Shown here: positions 23,861 through 34,978 of the stretch, in pieces
How positions within the stretch are numbered: position 1 is the first letter of the stretch
Layout of the letters: each line of letters starts with the position of its first letter
From: Toxotes chatareus
Taxonomy: Eukaryota; Chordata; Actinopteri; Toxotidae
Direction of reading: 5' to 3'
DNA: 64,000 bases
Assembly: GCA_016801885.1 (NCBI GenBank)
Contig: CM028892.1
Location: forward strand, 11,313,614-11,377,613
Position numbers and translations under genes: made by a program
Notes under the pieces: model-generated
What the model saw: the letters and a program-made list of their open reading frames with translations, nothing else
What the model was told of the DNA's origin: nothing
Databases searched by the model: none

Positions 23861-24532
23861 CCAAAATACACCCATTTCTGTTTTTCTATGTTACACCAAA
23901 AGACTTGCTATTGGCTGTCTCACTGTGTCTTTTAGCATGATTGGTTAATCTGATTGTGATTCCAGGAAGCTGGCCAATGAGTAAACGGCGGTACACTGGA
24001 GTTTTACCTGGATTATTTTACTTCTGCTTGCCAAATTCTTACGTTTGTGAATATGACGGAATCAAACATTTATGTTTTTAAATTATATTCACACTTTCGG
24101 GTTTTTGCTCAGAGGATGACTGTGAAGAAGTCATGTTTAAGAAAAGCAAAAAGCTCTGAATGTTTCAGCGTCTTTATTCTAAAATAAATCCCACTATTTT
24201 CCAACAGATTGAATGACACTGCTGCTCTTAGCATAGCAGCCACCTTCATCTCTGCAACTCGTTTAAAAATGAGTAGAACAAAGGAATTTGATTGGAAATT
24301 GATTGTGAAGATTACACATCAGCAAATGTGTATGTGCAGAGTTGGAGTTGCAGACAGTGTCCACTGGGGGGCAGTGGACACGCACTATCTGCTGAATGGA
24401 AAGTATTGTTCAAAACTGAGAGTAGGGGAGGGGAGGGGAGGGGGGTAGAGACAGTCATGGGACCCTGTTTGCTCGTCCTGAACCATGTGAGTCATATGAG
24501 GAGGGGTGGAGTGGATCATAGAACAAGAAAAG

Positions 24533-27500
24533 ATGGAGGACTTGTCCCGGTGGGTGAGGGAGGCCAGGTGGTGTGTGAGGAGATGCTGCTGTGCGGAGGA
24601 AGGTGAGGAGGAGAAAGAGAGGAGGGAGGACGAGGAGGAGCAGGAGGAAGAGGAGGTGAGGCTGGAGGAGCTCAGCTTCAGGAAAAGCAGAAGTTCGACT
24701 TCGCTCCCTCCTGCTGAGGTCAGTGATCAGACGGGAACGATGTTGCTGGGCTCAGGAATGTTCACAGGAAAACAGCTGTTCATGAAATGAAACTAAATCT
24801 TCCTCTCAGCCCTGTATGACCCCGACTTTTTATTTTTTACAGCACAACTTTTGGTTCAGGTATTTTGTAGTGTGTTCACTGGCCTAATTTTTTTTTACAG
24901 TGTTTGCTCTGTGCATCCATAGTTGAAATGTCATTTATCAGTTCATATATTATAGTTTATCCTTGTGTGTGTGTGTCACTGTCACCGGAGTGTTCCCGGT
25001 TCGATCCCCGGTCTGCGCTCTTCTGTGCTGAGTGTGCGTGTTTTCCCTGTGCCGGCGTGGGGTTTCTCCGGCTTCCTCCCACAGTCCCAGAATGAAACCT
25101 GTGTTAAAGGTTTCAGATTTTCAGGTCCCTTCCTGTGTCTCCTTGTCTCCTCGTCACAGCTGGATCCTGACCGGTGCGGCTCGTCCCCCTCTGGGTCCCG
25201 GCCCCACTGGTTCCACACTCTGCAGGTTCGACGGCTGCGAGTTCAGCGCGGACGCAGCAACAGCGACCCGCTGGGAGGGAAGAGCTGTGAGGACCACTTC
25301 ACCTGGGTCAGCTGATCTTTCACACCTGTTTCATTTCAGAGACAAACTCCAGACCTGGACTCAGATTAAAATAATTCATCCCTTCTGTGAACAACATAAC
25401 ACTTTGACATACAGTGCATGGGACATGACATGATGTTACATGGACTATGAAATGACATATGACACGATATGTAACGTACATGTGTTCTGTTCAGAAACCT
25501 GGTCTTCAGTTTGGAGCAGCTCAGTCTTACCTGAGTCTGGAGAAACTGGGCGAAGGAGCGTACGCCTCCGTCTATAAAGGCATCAGCAGGTGAGTCGTCA
25601 CGTGTGAATCTTTAAATCTTCTCTTCTGGTTAAACCTGGGTGATGATGTGTTCACTGAGCTGCTGCTGCAGATTCTCCCTGTAGAAGATTTTAAAACACA
25701 CCTGATGGATGTGATAAACTGGTTTCAACACACAGACAGCAGAGGGACAGCCAGGTGCTCACAGAGTCACTCAGGCACTGAAGTACAGTTTGTTATGTAC
25801 CTGTGTTGTTTTGGAGTATTTCCACTTTCCTGCTGCACAGAACATTTATCTGACAGCTGCAGCTGGATGCTCTGTCTCTGATCAGATATTTATATTTATA
25901 CTTTTTACTGTGAACGTTTCTTCTTCTGTGGAGGATAAACGGGCAGCTGGTGGCTCTGAAGGTGATTCGCATGAAGACGGAGGAGGGCGTCCCATTCACC
26001 GCCATCAGAGAAGGTGACCAATCAAATTATTATTTCATCTGATTTATCTTCAGCATCTGAAAAGTATCTGATTAATGTGCATGTGTGCCGCAGCATCTCT
26101 GCTCAAAGGTCTGAAACACGCCAACATCGTCCTCCTCCACGACATCATCCACACCAGAGAGTCGCTCACCTTCGTCTTTGAATATGTGGTGAGAAACATG
26201 TTAAAACTCAAATCAAATCATCTCCATCCAGTCTTTAATGTTTCTAAAGTTCAAACAGAAGCTTGTGGAGACACATTTATGCTTTAGAAACATCAAAGAC
26301 ACGGTTTCACGGGAGGTTTTAATTGTGGAGACATGTTTACTTTGAAATGGATCCTGTGTTTGTCAGAAATACAGTTTATAGGCAAATCAGAAATATTTCT
26401 AAATAACATGAAGTGTTCCTGACTACATAGGAAACAAAACATCGGTCTCCTGAAATAAAGCAGAGTTGTGGCTGTGAGTAAAAATCACTGGTCTGAGTTC
26501 AGTCTGGGTTTCACCGCTGAATGAAGTCATAGGTGGGTGTTGCGGCTGCAGGTGATGATGTGTGGACTGTCTTCCTCTGTTGTTGTTGCAGCAGACAGAC
26601 TTGGCCCAGTACATGATCCAACATCCCGGAGGTCTGCACTCACATAATGTGCGGGTATGTCAGGACTCCTTCTGTCATCACGTTACTTTATTTCTCCTAT
26701 TTTTCCCATTAGCCTGTGAAAGTGTGGCCTGTCTGTGGTTTGGAGGTCGTATGGTCTCTGTAGTGAGCCCAGAGAACCTTGTAAATAGAGTAGTAGGACC
26801 ATCCAGAACTCAGCAGCGTGGAGTCCCACACCCAGGGAACGGTTAGTGTCACGCCAGGCAGAAAATACAAGCACATATGTACACTGTACACATGTGCTCT
26901 GTAAATCCGACTCAGCCACGACCACTCCGTCAGTCTTCTTCTCTTTCCACCTTACAAACATGATGAGTGACCTGGTAACGTCACTGTTTTATTCTGACAT
27001 CCTGCTCATTGTGACCCTGCTGTCTTGTTGTAGATCTTCATGTTCCAGCTGCTGCGAGGTCTCTGCTACATCCACGGTCGGAGGATCCTCCACAGAGACC
27101 TGAAGCCTCAGAACCTGCTCATCAGCTACCTGGGAGAGCTGAAACTGGCTGACTTTGGTGAGGAACTAACATTGGGGCATGTTCTCCATCTTAATTAATT
27201 TTAATTAGATGAAGATAATGTTAATCATTTTAAGATAGAGTTCATTTTTCCCCTCCTGAGAGAACCACCTCCAAACTTCATTACAGACATTAATGGTGGT
27301 TTTATGTTGTTTGTCCTCACTGGCTCTCTGGATCGGGCTGAGTCCAGGTCTGGCTCGGTCCAAGTCCATCCCCAGCCAGACCTTCTCCTCTGAGGTGGTG
27401 ACTCTCTGGTACCGTCCTCCTGAGGTGCTGCTGGGATCCACAGATTACTCCACTGCCCTGGACATATGGTGAGTGCTGGAGATGCTGGAGCTAAAGGTTG

Positions 27501-29386
27501 TTCCGTTCATGTGTCTGAATTAAGTTTCTGTGTTTGCATCAGGGGGGCCGGGTGTATCTTCATCGAGATGCTGCAGGGGGCGCCGGCGTTCCCCGGAGTC
27601 ACTGATGTGTTTGAACAGCTCCAGAAGATCTGGACGGTACAGTTACTACTGATACTGATGCTGATGCTGCTATTGTTGCTACCACTGTTGGCAATAATAA
27701 ACAGATAAATGATTCGCAGTAATAACATTTGCAGGTCCTGGATGTCCCCTCTGAGGACAGCTGGCCTGGAGTCAGTCTGCTGCCCAATTATAAACCAGGT
27801 GAGTTTACTCCCTCCACTGCCTGTCACCAGTAGCCAATCATAAGACAATGAGGAGGAAACAGGAAGTGCTACACTAATCAACAGACTGTATGTTTTAAAT
27901 TATTTACTTTGTGTTAGTTGTTTAATTGACTTTGTATTTGTATATTATTTACATATATCATTGATTTAGATGTATGCATCCTCTGTGGCTATGTGTTTAT
28001 GTATGTATGTATTTACACCTGTGTACATCCAGCCTGCTGCTGATGAGAAGCTGATGATCTCTGAAGAGGTCCAGAGATAATGTTTAATAAAATTAGAACA
28101 AAGAGGGAAAAGACAAAGCTGGACGACCGTCAGACCACAGAGTGAGGTCAGCTCAACTCCACACGGATCATCAAACTGTTCAGAGGAGGAACGTCGCCTC
28201 CTCCCACAGACTGATCTCACAGCAACTGAAAGATTCAACATCAAAGGTCAACAAAGGTCCAGCTCCTCACATGTTCCTGTAAATCAGCAGAGAATCATGG
28301 TCCTCCTCCTCAGGTCTTACTGAATCAGATCTGAACTCACAGACGTGAAACACATGGTGATGAATCAGTGTGACTTCACTTCCTGAGGGTTTCATTACCT
28401 CTGACGTCCAAATCCAGAGAAAATCAGGAGCTGATCATAGCTGATTCAGCAGCAATGAGCATGTTGCACTGCCAGCTTATTGTAATGATAGTTCCATGTT
28501 AATAATGCTCCATTTGTTGTCTCTCTTCAGAGTGGTTTCATCGCTCCGAGCAGAAACAGTTCAGGACCGTTTGGAAAAGGTAAAGTAGCTGTGCCTCAGG
28601 TGTTAGCCTGCTGCTGCTGCTGCTGCTGCTGCTGACAGTAAGGAGCTCAGTATTACTCAGTGTAGCATATACTGACTTGTTACCATGTTAGCTTGGAGCC
28701 ATTGGTCTGTCTGTGTTGATCTGGACCAGGTTGAACCAACTGCCCTATAAGACTGAGGACCTGGTACAGAGGATGTTGAAGGGGGTCCCTACAGACCGGA
28801 TCTCAGCTCTGGACTCTCTGCAGCACCCGTACTTCAGTACGCTCCCACCTCCCATCATGCACCTCAGAGACAGTAAGAACATGCTTACAGCTACATGCTA
28901 AGGTGCTACCAAAGTTTGAGGATAACACGCTAACAAACCTCCGTGCTCACATGGTAACATGACATGCTGCGTCCCTCCCATCATTCACCTCAGAGCCCGT
29001 GAGAACATGCTAAAGATGCTAACACATGCTAACATGGTAATAGAGTTGAACATGAAGATATTCAATACTAACATGCTAGTATAGCCAGATACCTGCTAAC
29101 CTAGGCATTTTCTCTGACACATGCTACCATTTAGCTACTGTAACAAGTCACCTGCTTAGAGGTGTGACTACCTTCAACAGCAACAGCTTTGTTTCTGTCC
29201 AGTCTTGTTCCGTTAAGACAGTTTGCATGTAGCATACAGCCTCGCAGCAGTTTTCCTCTTATGTGTTTTTTAGCGGTGTCGATCTTCAAGGTTCCAGGTG
29301 TTCGTCTGGAGACGGAGGTCAGAGACATGTTCAACCCTGGGCGGAGGATCAAACCCTCCCTGCTGCCTGCCACCAAGTGCTGGTGA
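24533..29386 (+). CDS. cdk15: Cyclin-dependent kinase 15 (PFTAIRE kinase 2), 13 exons
   Basis: Exons: 24533-24718, 25160-25306, 25495-25589, 25934-26013, 26094-26188, 26592-26654, 27034-27157, 27348-27468, 27543-27636, 27735-27798, 28531-28579, 28730-28872, 29274-29386. Phases close to 457 residues (human CDK15 is about 435). The kinase core shows the glycine loop GEGAYASVYKG, the ATP lysine in LVALKVIRM, the hallmark PFTAIRE, the catalytic loop HRDLKPQN, the DFG of ADFGLARSKS, and VVTLWYRPPEV. The end, PSLLPATKCW, matches CDK15. The serine motif RGRSNSDP before the kinase domain is also seen in PFTAIRE kinases. The first exon (ATG at 24533) encodes a Cys cluster and a Glu-rich run; its match to known CDK15 is weak, so the start is less certain than the rest. 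This is a Ser/Thr kinase of the CDK14/15 branch, whose CDK14 member partners cyclin Y in Wnt signalling; the role of CDK15 is poorly known. The neighbour on the right is fzd7, as in human 2q33. Confidence 0.93.
24975..25092 (+). mobile_element. tRNA-derived SINE remnant
   Basis: GGTTCGATCCCCGG, a perfect tRNA box B, is followed by TTCTGTGCTGAGTGTGCGTG, TTTCCCTGTGCCGGCGTGGG and CTCCGGCTTCCTCCCACAGT. This is the conserved core seen in many fish and other vertebrate SINEs. The 5' box A half is not clear, so it looks truncated. It lies in cdk15 intron 1, ending about 70 bases before exon 2. Confidence 0.7.
28296..28440 (+). repeat. Dispersed repeat, copy 1 (in cdk15 intron 10)
   Basis: A segment beginning TCCTCCTCCTCAGG and continuing AGATCTGAACTCACAGAC, GTGAAACACATGGTGATGAA and CAGTGTGACTTCA. 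It matches a second copy at 38656-38790 in the same order and orientation. Both copies start with a TCC run, as if the family carries a simple-repeat end. The family is unknown to me. Confidence 0.7.
28608..28634 (+). repeat. (CTG)9 trinucleotide repeat
   Basis: Nine uninterrupted CTG triplets in the cdk15 intron between exons 11 and 12. Pure CTG tracts are expansion-prone in other genomes; this one is short. Confidence 0.9.
28974..29011 (+). pseudogene. Partial duplicate of cdk15 exon 12 end and its donor site
   Basis: CCTCCCATCATTCACCTCAG followed by AGCCCGTGAGAACATGCTAA repeats the end of exon 12 and its donor (28848-28885: CTCCCATCATGCACCTCAGA, CAGTAAGAACATGCT) 126 bases downstream. The copy keeps a GT at the donor position (GTGAGA) but has lost the upstream part of the exon and any acceptor, so it is probably a non-functional local duplication inside intron 12. 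Confidence 0.65.
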
Positions 29387-31430
29387 TTAAACCCTTCAAA
29401 CTACCATCCGCCTGAGAAGTCGAGCACAGGGGTGAACAAACCATCACAGGTTTATTTTATCATACTCTGTGGAGTAAGCGGATGTTTTATCATTAACAAA
29501 GCGTAGATATACAAGTTTTATTACTTCAGAACTCATACATGAGTTGTTCTCATTCCATGTCTTTTGGCTTCAGATGGTGAGTTGACCATGTCCACTCTGA
29601 GCTGGGTGAATTCGTTTGGACGCTCAGATTTAGTGTGGCTGTGAAAGGCTGCCGTTGTTTTTGTTTTATATAGTTTACTGTTTCTTCTTCGCTCCTCCCT
29701 GCATGTTGCTTCTGTTGTTTTTGGTTTTAGAATGGAGCATTTTGAAATGGACGCAGCTTTATTTGTCTGCAGTGACAGTAAACGTCTTTGGAGCTTAGTT
29801 TGAGCTGGTTAGCCTGACATTTTAACATTGTAGACACAGGGTTTCATTCATTCCTTACACTTTAGCTCTTTATTTGTTTTTCAATTGCAAAACACAAACA
29901 ATGCAAAGTTTTACGGTGCTGATAAACTGATGTGTTTTGCTAACGTATCTCAGATAAACAGAATCGCTACTTTGCTTCTAAAGTTTTTGCTCCTCTCAGA
30001 TTTTGGGGAATTCGTCTGTTTGTTCATCGCAGTGTTTGTTTGTGCTTCTACAGGAGAAGACAAACAAATCTCCATCCGTCCAGTTATTTTGATCATGTTC
30101 ATGTATGAATATAAATTATTTGTGACAAACAGTAAGGTTGAGTTGATTGACAGGAAAGTCAAATGTAGTTTTAATGCAGATGTTTGATTGATTTGTGAGA
30201 TAAAAGAACGATTTCGGTCTTTCTGCATATTTAACAAAGTGTTTGTGATTTAGTGTGATGCCGTTGGTTTGATGAGAGAAAATTCATTCACGCCACTCGA
30301 ACAGATGTCATCATTAATAAATCAAAATGCTCAGCAGCCTTTGATATCTGGCCTCTGAAGAAGTTTGATGTTATTTTTACTCTGGAAACAGACTTTGTTA
30401 GGTTTGTTTGTTTTCCTCAACTTTCTCCAGACGTTCATCGGTGGATTATTCTGCAGTCGCTCCGTACAGTTCTTTAAAACGTAGTTAAGCACAGTCTTTA
30501 GGTGTCACAGAAATGTATCATCTCCATGGTAACGTGTTAAATTTACAGTCAATACAAGACCGAGCTGAAAACCAAAAGCTCACCTGTCAAGTGAAAGCTA
30601 GCTAGCGAGTTAGCCACAGCTAAAACGACATTTACTTCCTGTGATTTAAAAAGTTGCCGTTTTGATAAACCAGCAGCTAAATGTGAGCTGAACGCCTTCT
30701 GAAGCCAACATCCTGAGCTAACTTTGAAATTCTATGTATTAATGCTGATTTCTTATAATAAATAAAAGAAATTAAATATAATTATATTTAATGGGAACAT
30801 ATATGTTTTAAATCTGAACTTTAAACTGTAAATAACAAGAATAAATGTTGTTTTCTTAAACGGATTAACTGAAACAGATAAGAAACTTGATAAAGTTATA
30901 TCAGAATACAAATATATGAAATAATAACAGTCTAATGCTGTAGTACAATTATCCAATAACATTTCCAGGCATCAAACATAACCAGTAACATCTATACCTA
31001 TGAACAGTGAGCTAATATAATTTGAGTTACAAATTTTACTCATATATAATGTAAATAAATTCATCCTATTGATTTCAGGACAAATATTAAAACAAAGCTG
31101 TGTTTAAATTGTGCTCTAAAAACTAAATATTCAAAAATAGTTTGATTTCTGAAACTGATTAGCTCAAAGCCAGAGTTTAGTTTACCGACTTAAATATCAC
31201 AGAAAAACAACTTAATTAAGGATGAAGCTTTAAATGAAACTTCACTGTTCTTTTGAATATATTTCTAAAAAATGGAGCAGGAGGAGAAGAATAACGTTAT
31301 GCTTATTTATGGACATCAACAGATATGTAGATTTTCTTTTGTTTGGGTTTGAATTTTCATATCATGTTCCTGCTTGTGAGCCTGTGTGTGTCTTTATTTG
31401 CTGAATAAATTGAACATTGTTATTCAAAAA
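29387..31430 (+). other. Probable cdk15 3' UTR and downstream flank
   Basis: A/T-rich sequence with no coding exons after the cdk15 stop. Canonical poly(A) hexamers occur at 30761-30766 and 31404-31409. The second is followed by a GT-rich stretch typical of a cleavage region. Which one is used cannot be told from the sequence. Confidence 0.45.
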
Positions 31431-34260
31431 TAAAACCAGTCATTAGTTGGATCTCTAGATGAGACATGTAAATGAGTAGACACAAAAATCAGTTCCATTT
31501 TTTCAGTAAGCAGAATTTCTGATTAGATCATTTTCCATTTTTTTGTGTTAAGTTTTATTGTCGTACTTTAATGAAGTCAGCTGTTTTCGCAAACAATTAA
31601 ATTTTTTTTTTTTTTTTTTGCTTTTTTGTTTTATCGCTGTTGTTTTTCATGTTTTACAACATTACACTTATTTATGCTAATTATTATTATCATTATTATT
31701 ATTATTGTTGTTGTTGTTATTTAGTATTCAAACGGTCCCAAACAATAACCAACTCTCTTTAACACTTTACATCACGGCGCTCAGTCTTGGAGCATTTTAC
31801 TGAAACATGACTGCTGTGCTAAATATGTCTTATAACAGTGTCCTGGTGCAGTTTTGCAGGATCCACCCTGTGTGTTAATTTACATTTTTTTGAATGGAGT
31901 CTGGTGTTTGAGCTGCTGCAGGCCGAAGGAGGTTTCTGCAGGTTTTCAGGGTCTCTGCTGCTGCAGGTAAATATAACACACATCTGCCCTCAGTAATCAG
32001 CGGGAGACACACACACAGCTGACCTGTCGCAGATCTCTCTGCAGGAACTCTGGGAAATGAAGCTGAAGACAAACAGCCGTAAATCAACATTTAGACAACA
32101 GAGTCCATGTTTGAAACTCAGCAGGAGAAAAACGGCCAAAATAACAGGCTGCTGAAAACAAAAAAAAAATACTAGTAAACCAAGCTTCATATTTATAACA
32201 GTCTTCATCTGTTTGTAAAGTACAAAGTTTGTTTCTGTGTACAGTGTGGGAGCAGCTGTATGTGTTGGTGGTCTCTGTGCAACAGGATCTTATTTAAAGA
32301 TCCTCATTCCTGACCTGCTGCTGCTGGTCTGCATCACGAGGACCTCATCAGACTCCATCCAATCAGCGAGTATTAGATTTTCAGTCTCATTCACAACAAC
32401 ACCGTCAGCTGTGTGTCGTCGTGGTAACAGAAAGCTGAGGTTTAACAACAGTCAATTTGTGTTTTTGAGGTTTTACATGCAGATCACACACAGCTGCTTT
32501 TACCACAGTGGACGTCTGCAGGCTCCAGTTCATTAAACTGCACTGATTGTGTGTGTGTTACAGCCCTGAGCATGAAACCAGTCAGACCGACAGACCGCTG
32601 AGAGGGCGAGAGACACAGACGCTCAGTGGAGAGAGAAAGAGCTGGACTGGGTCTGGTCCGTTAACATCATCTGCTCTTCAACACAGCTTCCACTGTGCTG
32701 ACTGACTGAAGAGAAACAGCAGCAGCAACATCTGGAACGTCGACACGTCTGTGATTACATTTTGATTTATTGATTATTTGTACTGAGCGTGCTCTGTGGC
32801 CCAAACACAGAAGCATGTGGCCTGTGATTTAATCCATGATGCAAACCCTCAGACAAACTCACATTTACATGAAGTTTAAATCAGCACAGAGCTGCTGAGA
32901 CAGAGTGGACATGGTTTATACAGGGACACGTCATGAGTCAGACCGTTGGGAGGAAAGTCAATTTTCCTTCCTTTCTCTCTTTCCTTTCCATATAGAGAGA
33001 ATAAACCCTGAGAAGTAAACGGTAGAAGAAGAGTAGACGAGGCAGCAGTGAGCGATGGGTCGGCCTTCCAGTCGAGGGCTTTTGTTCTGAGGAGTTGGGG
33101 ATTTAAAAGGCGCTGTGTCGTCGATGGTGTTTGGTTTAACGCTGTGATGTTTATTCTCCTCTCTCAGGAACGATGGAAACTCATCTGTCAGATAAATAAT
33201 GGAGACTCGTGGAACTCACAGTAATGTTGCACAGAACATCTTTGATGTGAGTCCAGAACACTGTATGTTTTTTATTTCAGTTTTTAATCTATATTTTTAT
33301 TTTGTTTCCACTTTTTTACGTTTATATTTTCACCTTTTCTCCATCTTCACATTCTTTCCAATAGCATTTTTACTTTTCCTGTGGCTGCTGGGGCTAGTAT
33401 AAATATTATTACTATTATTATTATATTTTTATGTTATAAAATGTATTATTATGGGAAGGGCTGGCATTTTGGAGACGTGTAATTGGCCAGGAGTAAGGCC
33501 CCCAAACCAAAACACTAAATTACTGCAAACAGGTGTGTCTCTCCTCAACGCTAGTTTTGCATCAGACTTTTAAATTATAAACAAAAATACAACTTTGTGA
33601 GGTGAGCAGACTGACGGATCTGAAGGTTTGTTAAATCTGCATTCAGCCAATCAGAAGGCCCCTGATCTGCCTCAGCAGTAACTGATCAGTAAATGATCCT
33701 GTGTTGATCGTCATCATCATTTTCCCTCCTCTTCACTACAGAAATGATGGAACTAAGAAAAGTTTCCTTTTCCCTTAAAGTGTGGACACAGAGACAGATC
33801 CTCCCCCGTCCTCCCCCCTGAGCCTTTGGTGACAGAGGAGAGCAGATGTGGTCTCCACAGCAGAGTGAACTCCAACACTGCTGCTGTGAGTGTGAAGGTT
33901 CATCCTGCTCACAGCTCCACACCAAGTTTCCACACACTTATCCTACGTGTAGTTGCACTAACATCGAGATACACACAGTCATTTTAAAGAAGAGACTCAA
34001 AACCACCACACAGACAAATGCACACATGTTGTTTTGTCTCTGTAGTGGCTGTGGTTGATTTTTGGTCTTAGGCTCCTTGGTCTTTGTCCAATCCAGTAAT
34101 CCATCCCTGACATCAGCTGGTGGAGTCCCAGTTGACACTTTGACCTCAGGTGAGATGGGGACACGCTGTTAAACTGGACTTGGGGGTAACCCCGGGTGAA
34201 GGCTTTACAGTCTGGATGAAGTGTAATGTGGGGACACATCGAGCATCAATCAGGAATATT
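31431..34260. other. Gap between cdk15 and fzd7
   Basis: No gene seen. It holds a T run at 31602-31619, short ATT/GTT repeats near 31680-31722 and 33405-33430, and otherwise non-repetitive A/T-rich DNA. It probably includes distal regulatory DNA of fzd7, but I cannot point to a specific element. Confidence 0.5.
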
Positions 34261-34289
34261 AAAGCTATTTCTCAGCGCTGTGAAGACTC

Positions 34290-34360
34290 CCGCGTAACGC
34301 CCCGCCCCTTTCACCCCCACTGACCAATCAACTGGGAGACGGCCGAGAAAACAAAGCGTT
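34290..34360 (+). promoter_or_regulatory. Candidate fzd7 promoter (GC box, CCAAT box, TCF-like site)
   Basis: A G/C-rich shift begins here. It contains CCCCGCCCC (34300-34308, an Sp1-type GC box), GACCAATCA (34322-34330, a CCAAT box) and AAACAAAG (34349-34356, fitting the TCF/LEF core WWCAAAG). These lie 620-680 bases before the fzd7 ATG, which leaves room for a long 5' UTR. The start site is not known, and the TCF site is a short motif that could occur by chance. Confidence 0.4.
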
Positions 34361-34978
34361 TGGTTGGAGGATCAGGGAGCCCCGTTTCAAGGCGCCCCCT
34401 CCTGTGACGGAGGAGAAGGCGGTGAAGATCGGGGGGGAGCCTGGAAACCGTCAGGGGCAGAGTGATGAGTGTGCTCCTGCAGCCCGCTCTGAGGGAGAAG
34501 AAGCCCGCTGGTCAGAGACGGACTTTGGTAACTAACGTAAAGTTAACTATCACAACTTCTCTGGAGGTTTAGAAAACCCGGCTCCGGCTCCTCCACCCGC
34601 GGTGCAGCCCGGCGGCAGATCGCTGCAGTCTTTTTTTACGAGCGGCGAAATACGCTCAGAGCACGCTGCGACTTTTTACTGTTCGTCCGTAAAAGAATAT
34701 TTCATTCACCGGCTCTGGATTTAAAGGACTATGCACTATGAAGAAATAGGGTTTCCTTCCATTTTCTTGCAGAGTTGTTGAAACTGCTGTAGAGTAATAA
34801 AGGAGTGCAGCGTTAAAGAGCTCCTTACACGGATTTTTATACTGAAATTCACCAGCAGCGCTTCGGAAAACAGGACTTCAGTTGTTTTTTTATTCTCTGC
34901 TGCTGGTGAACAGTATTTGGAACCCCTGCAAAACCTCTGCTAATTTTTCCCTCTTTCTCAGGGGTGTTATCATCTGTC

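Noticed and set aside
24975..25030. tRNA gene at the GGTTCGATCCCCGG box
   Set aside because: Only the box B half is present and the downstream sequence is the SINE core, not an acceptor stem, so it is a SINE remnant and not a tRNA.
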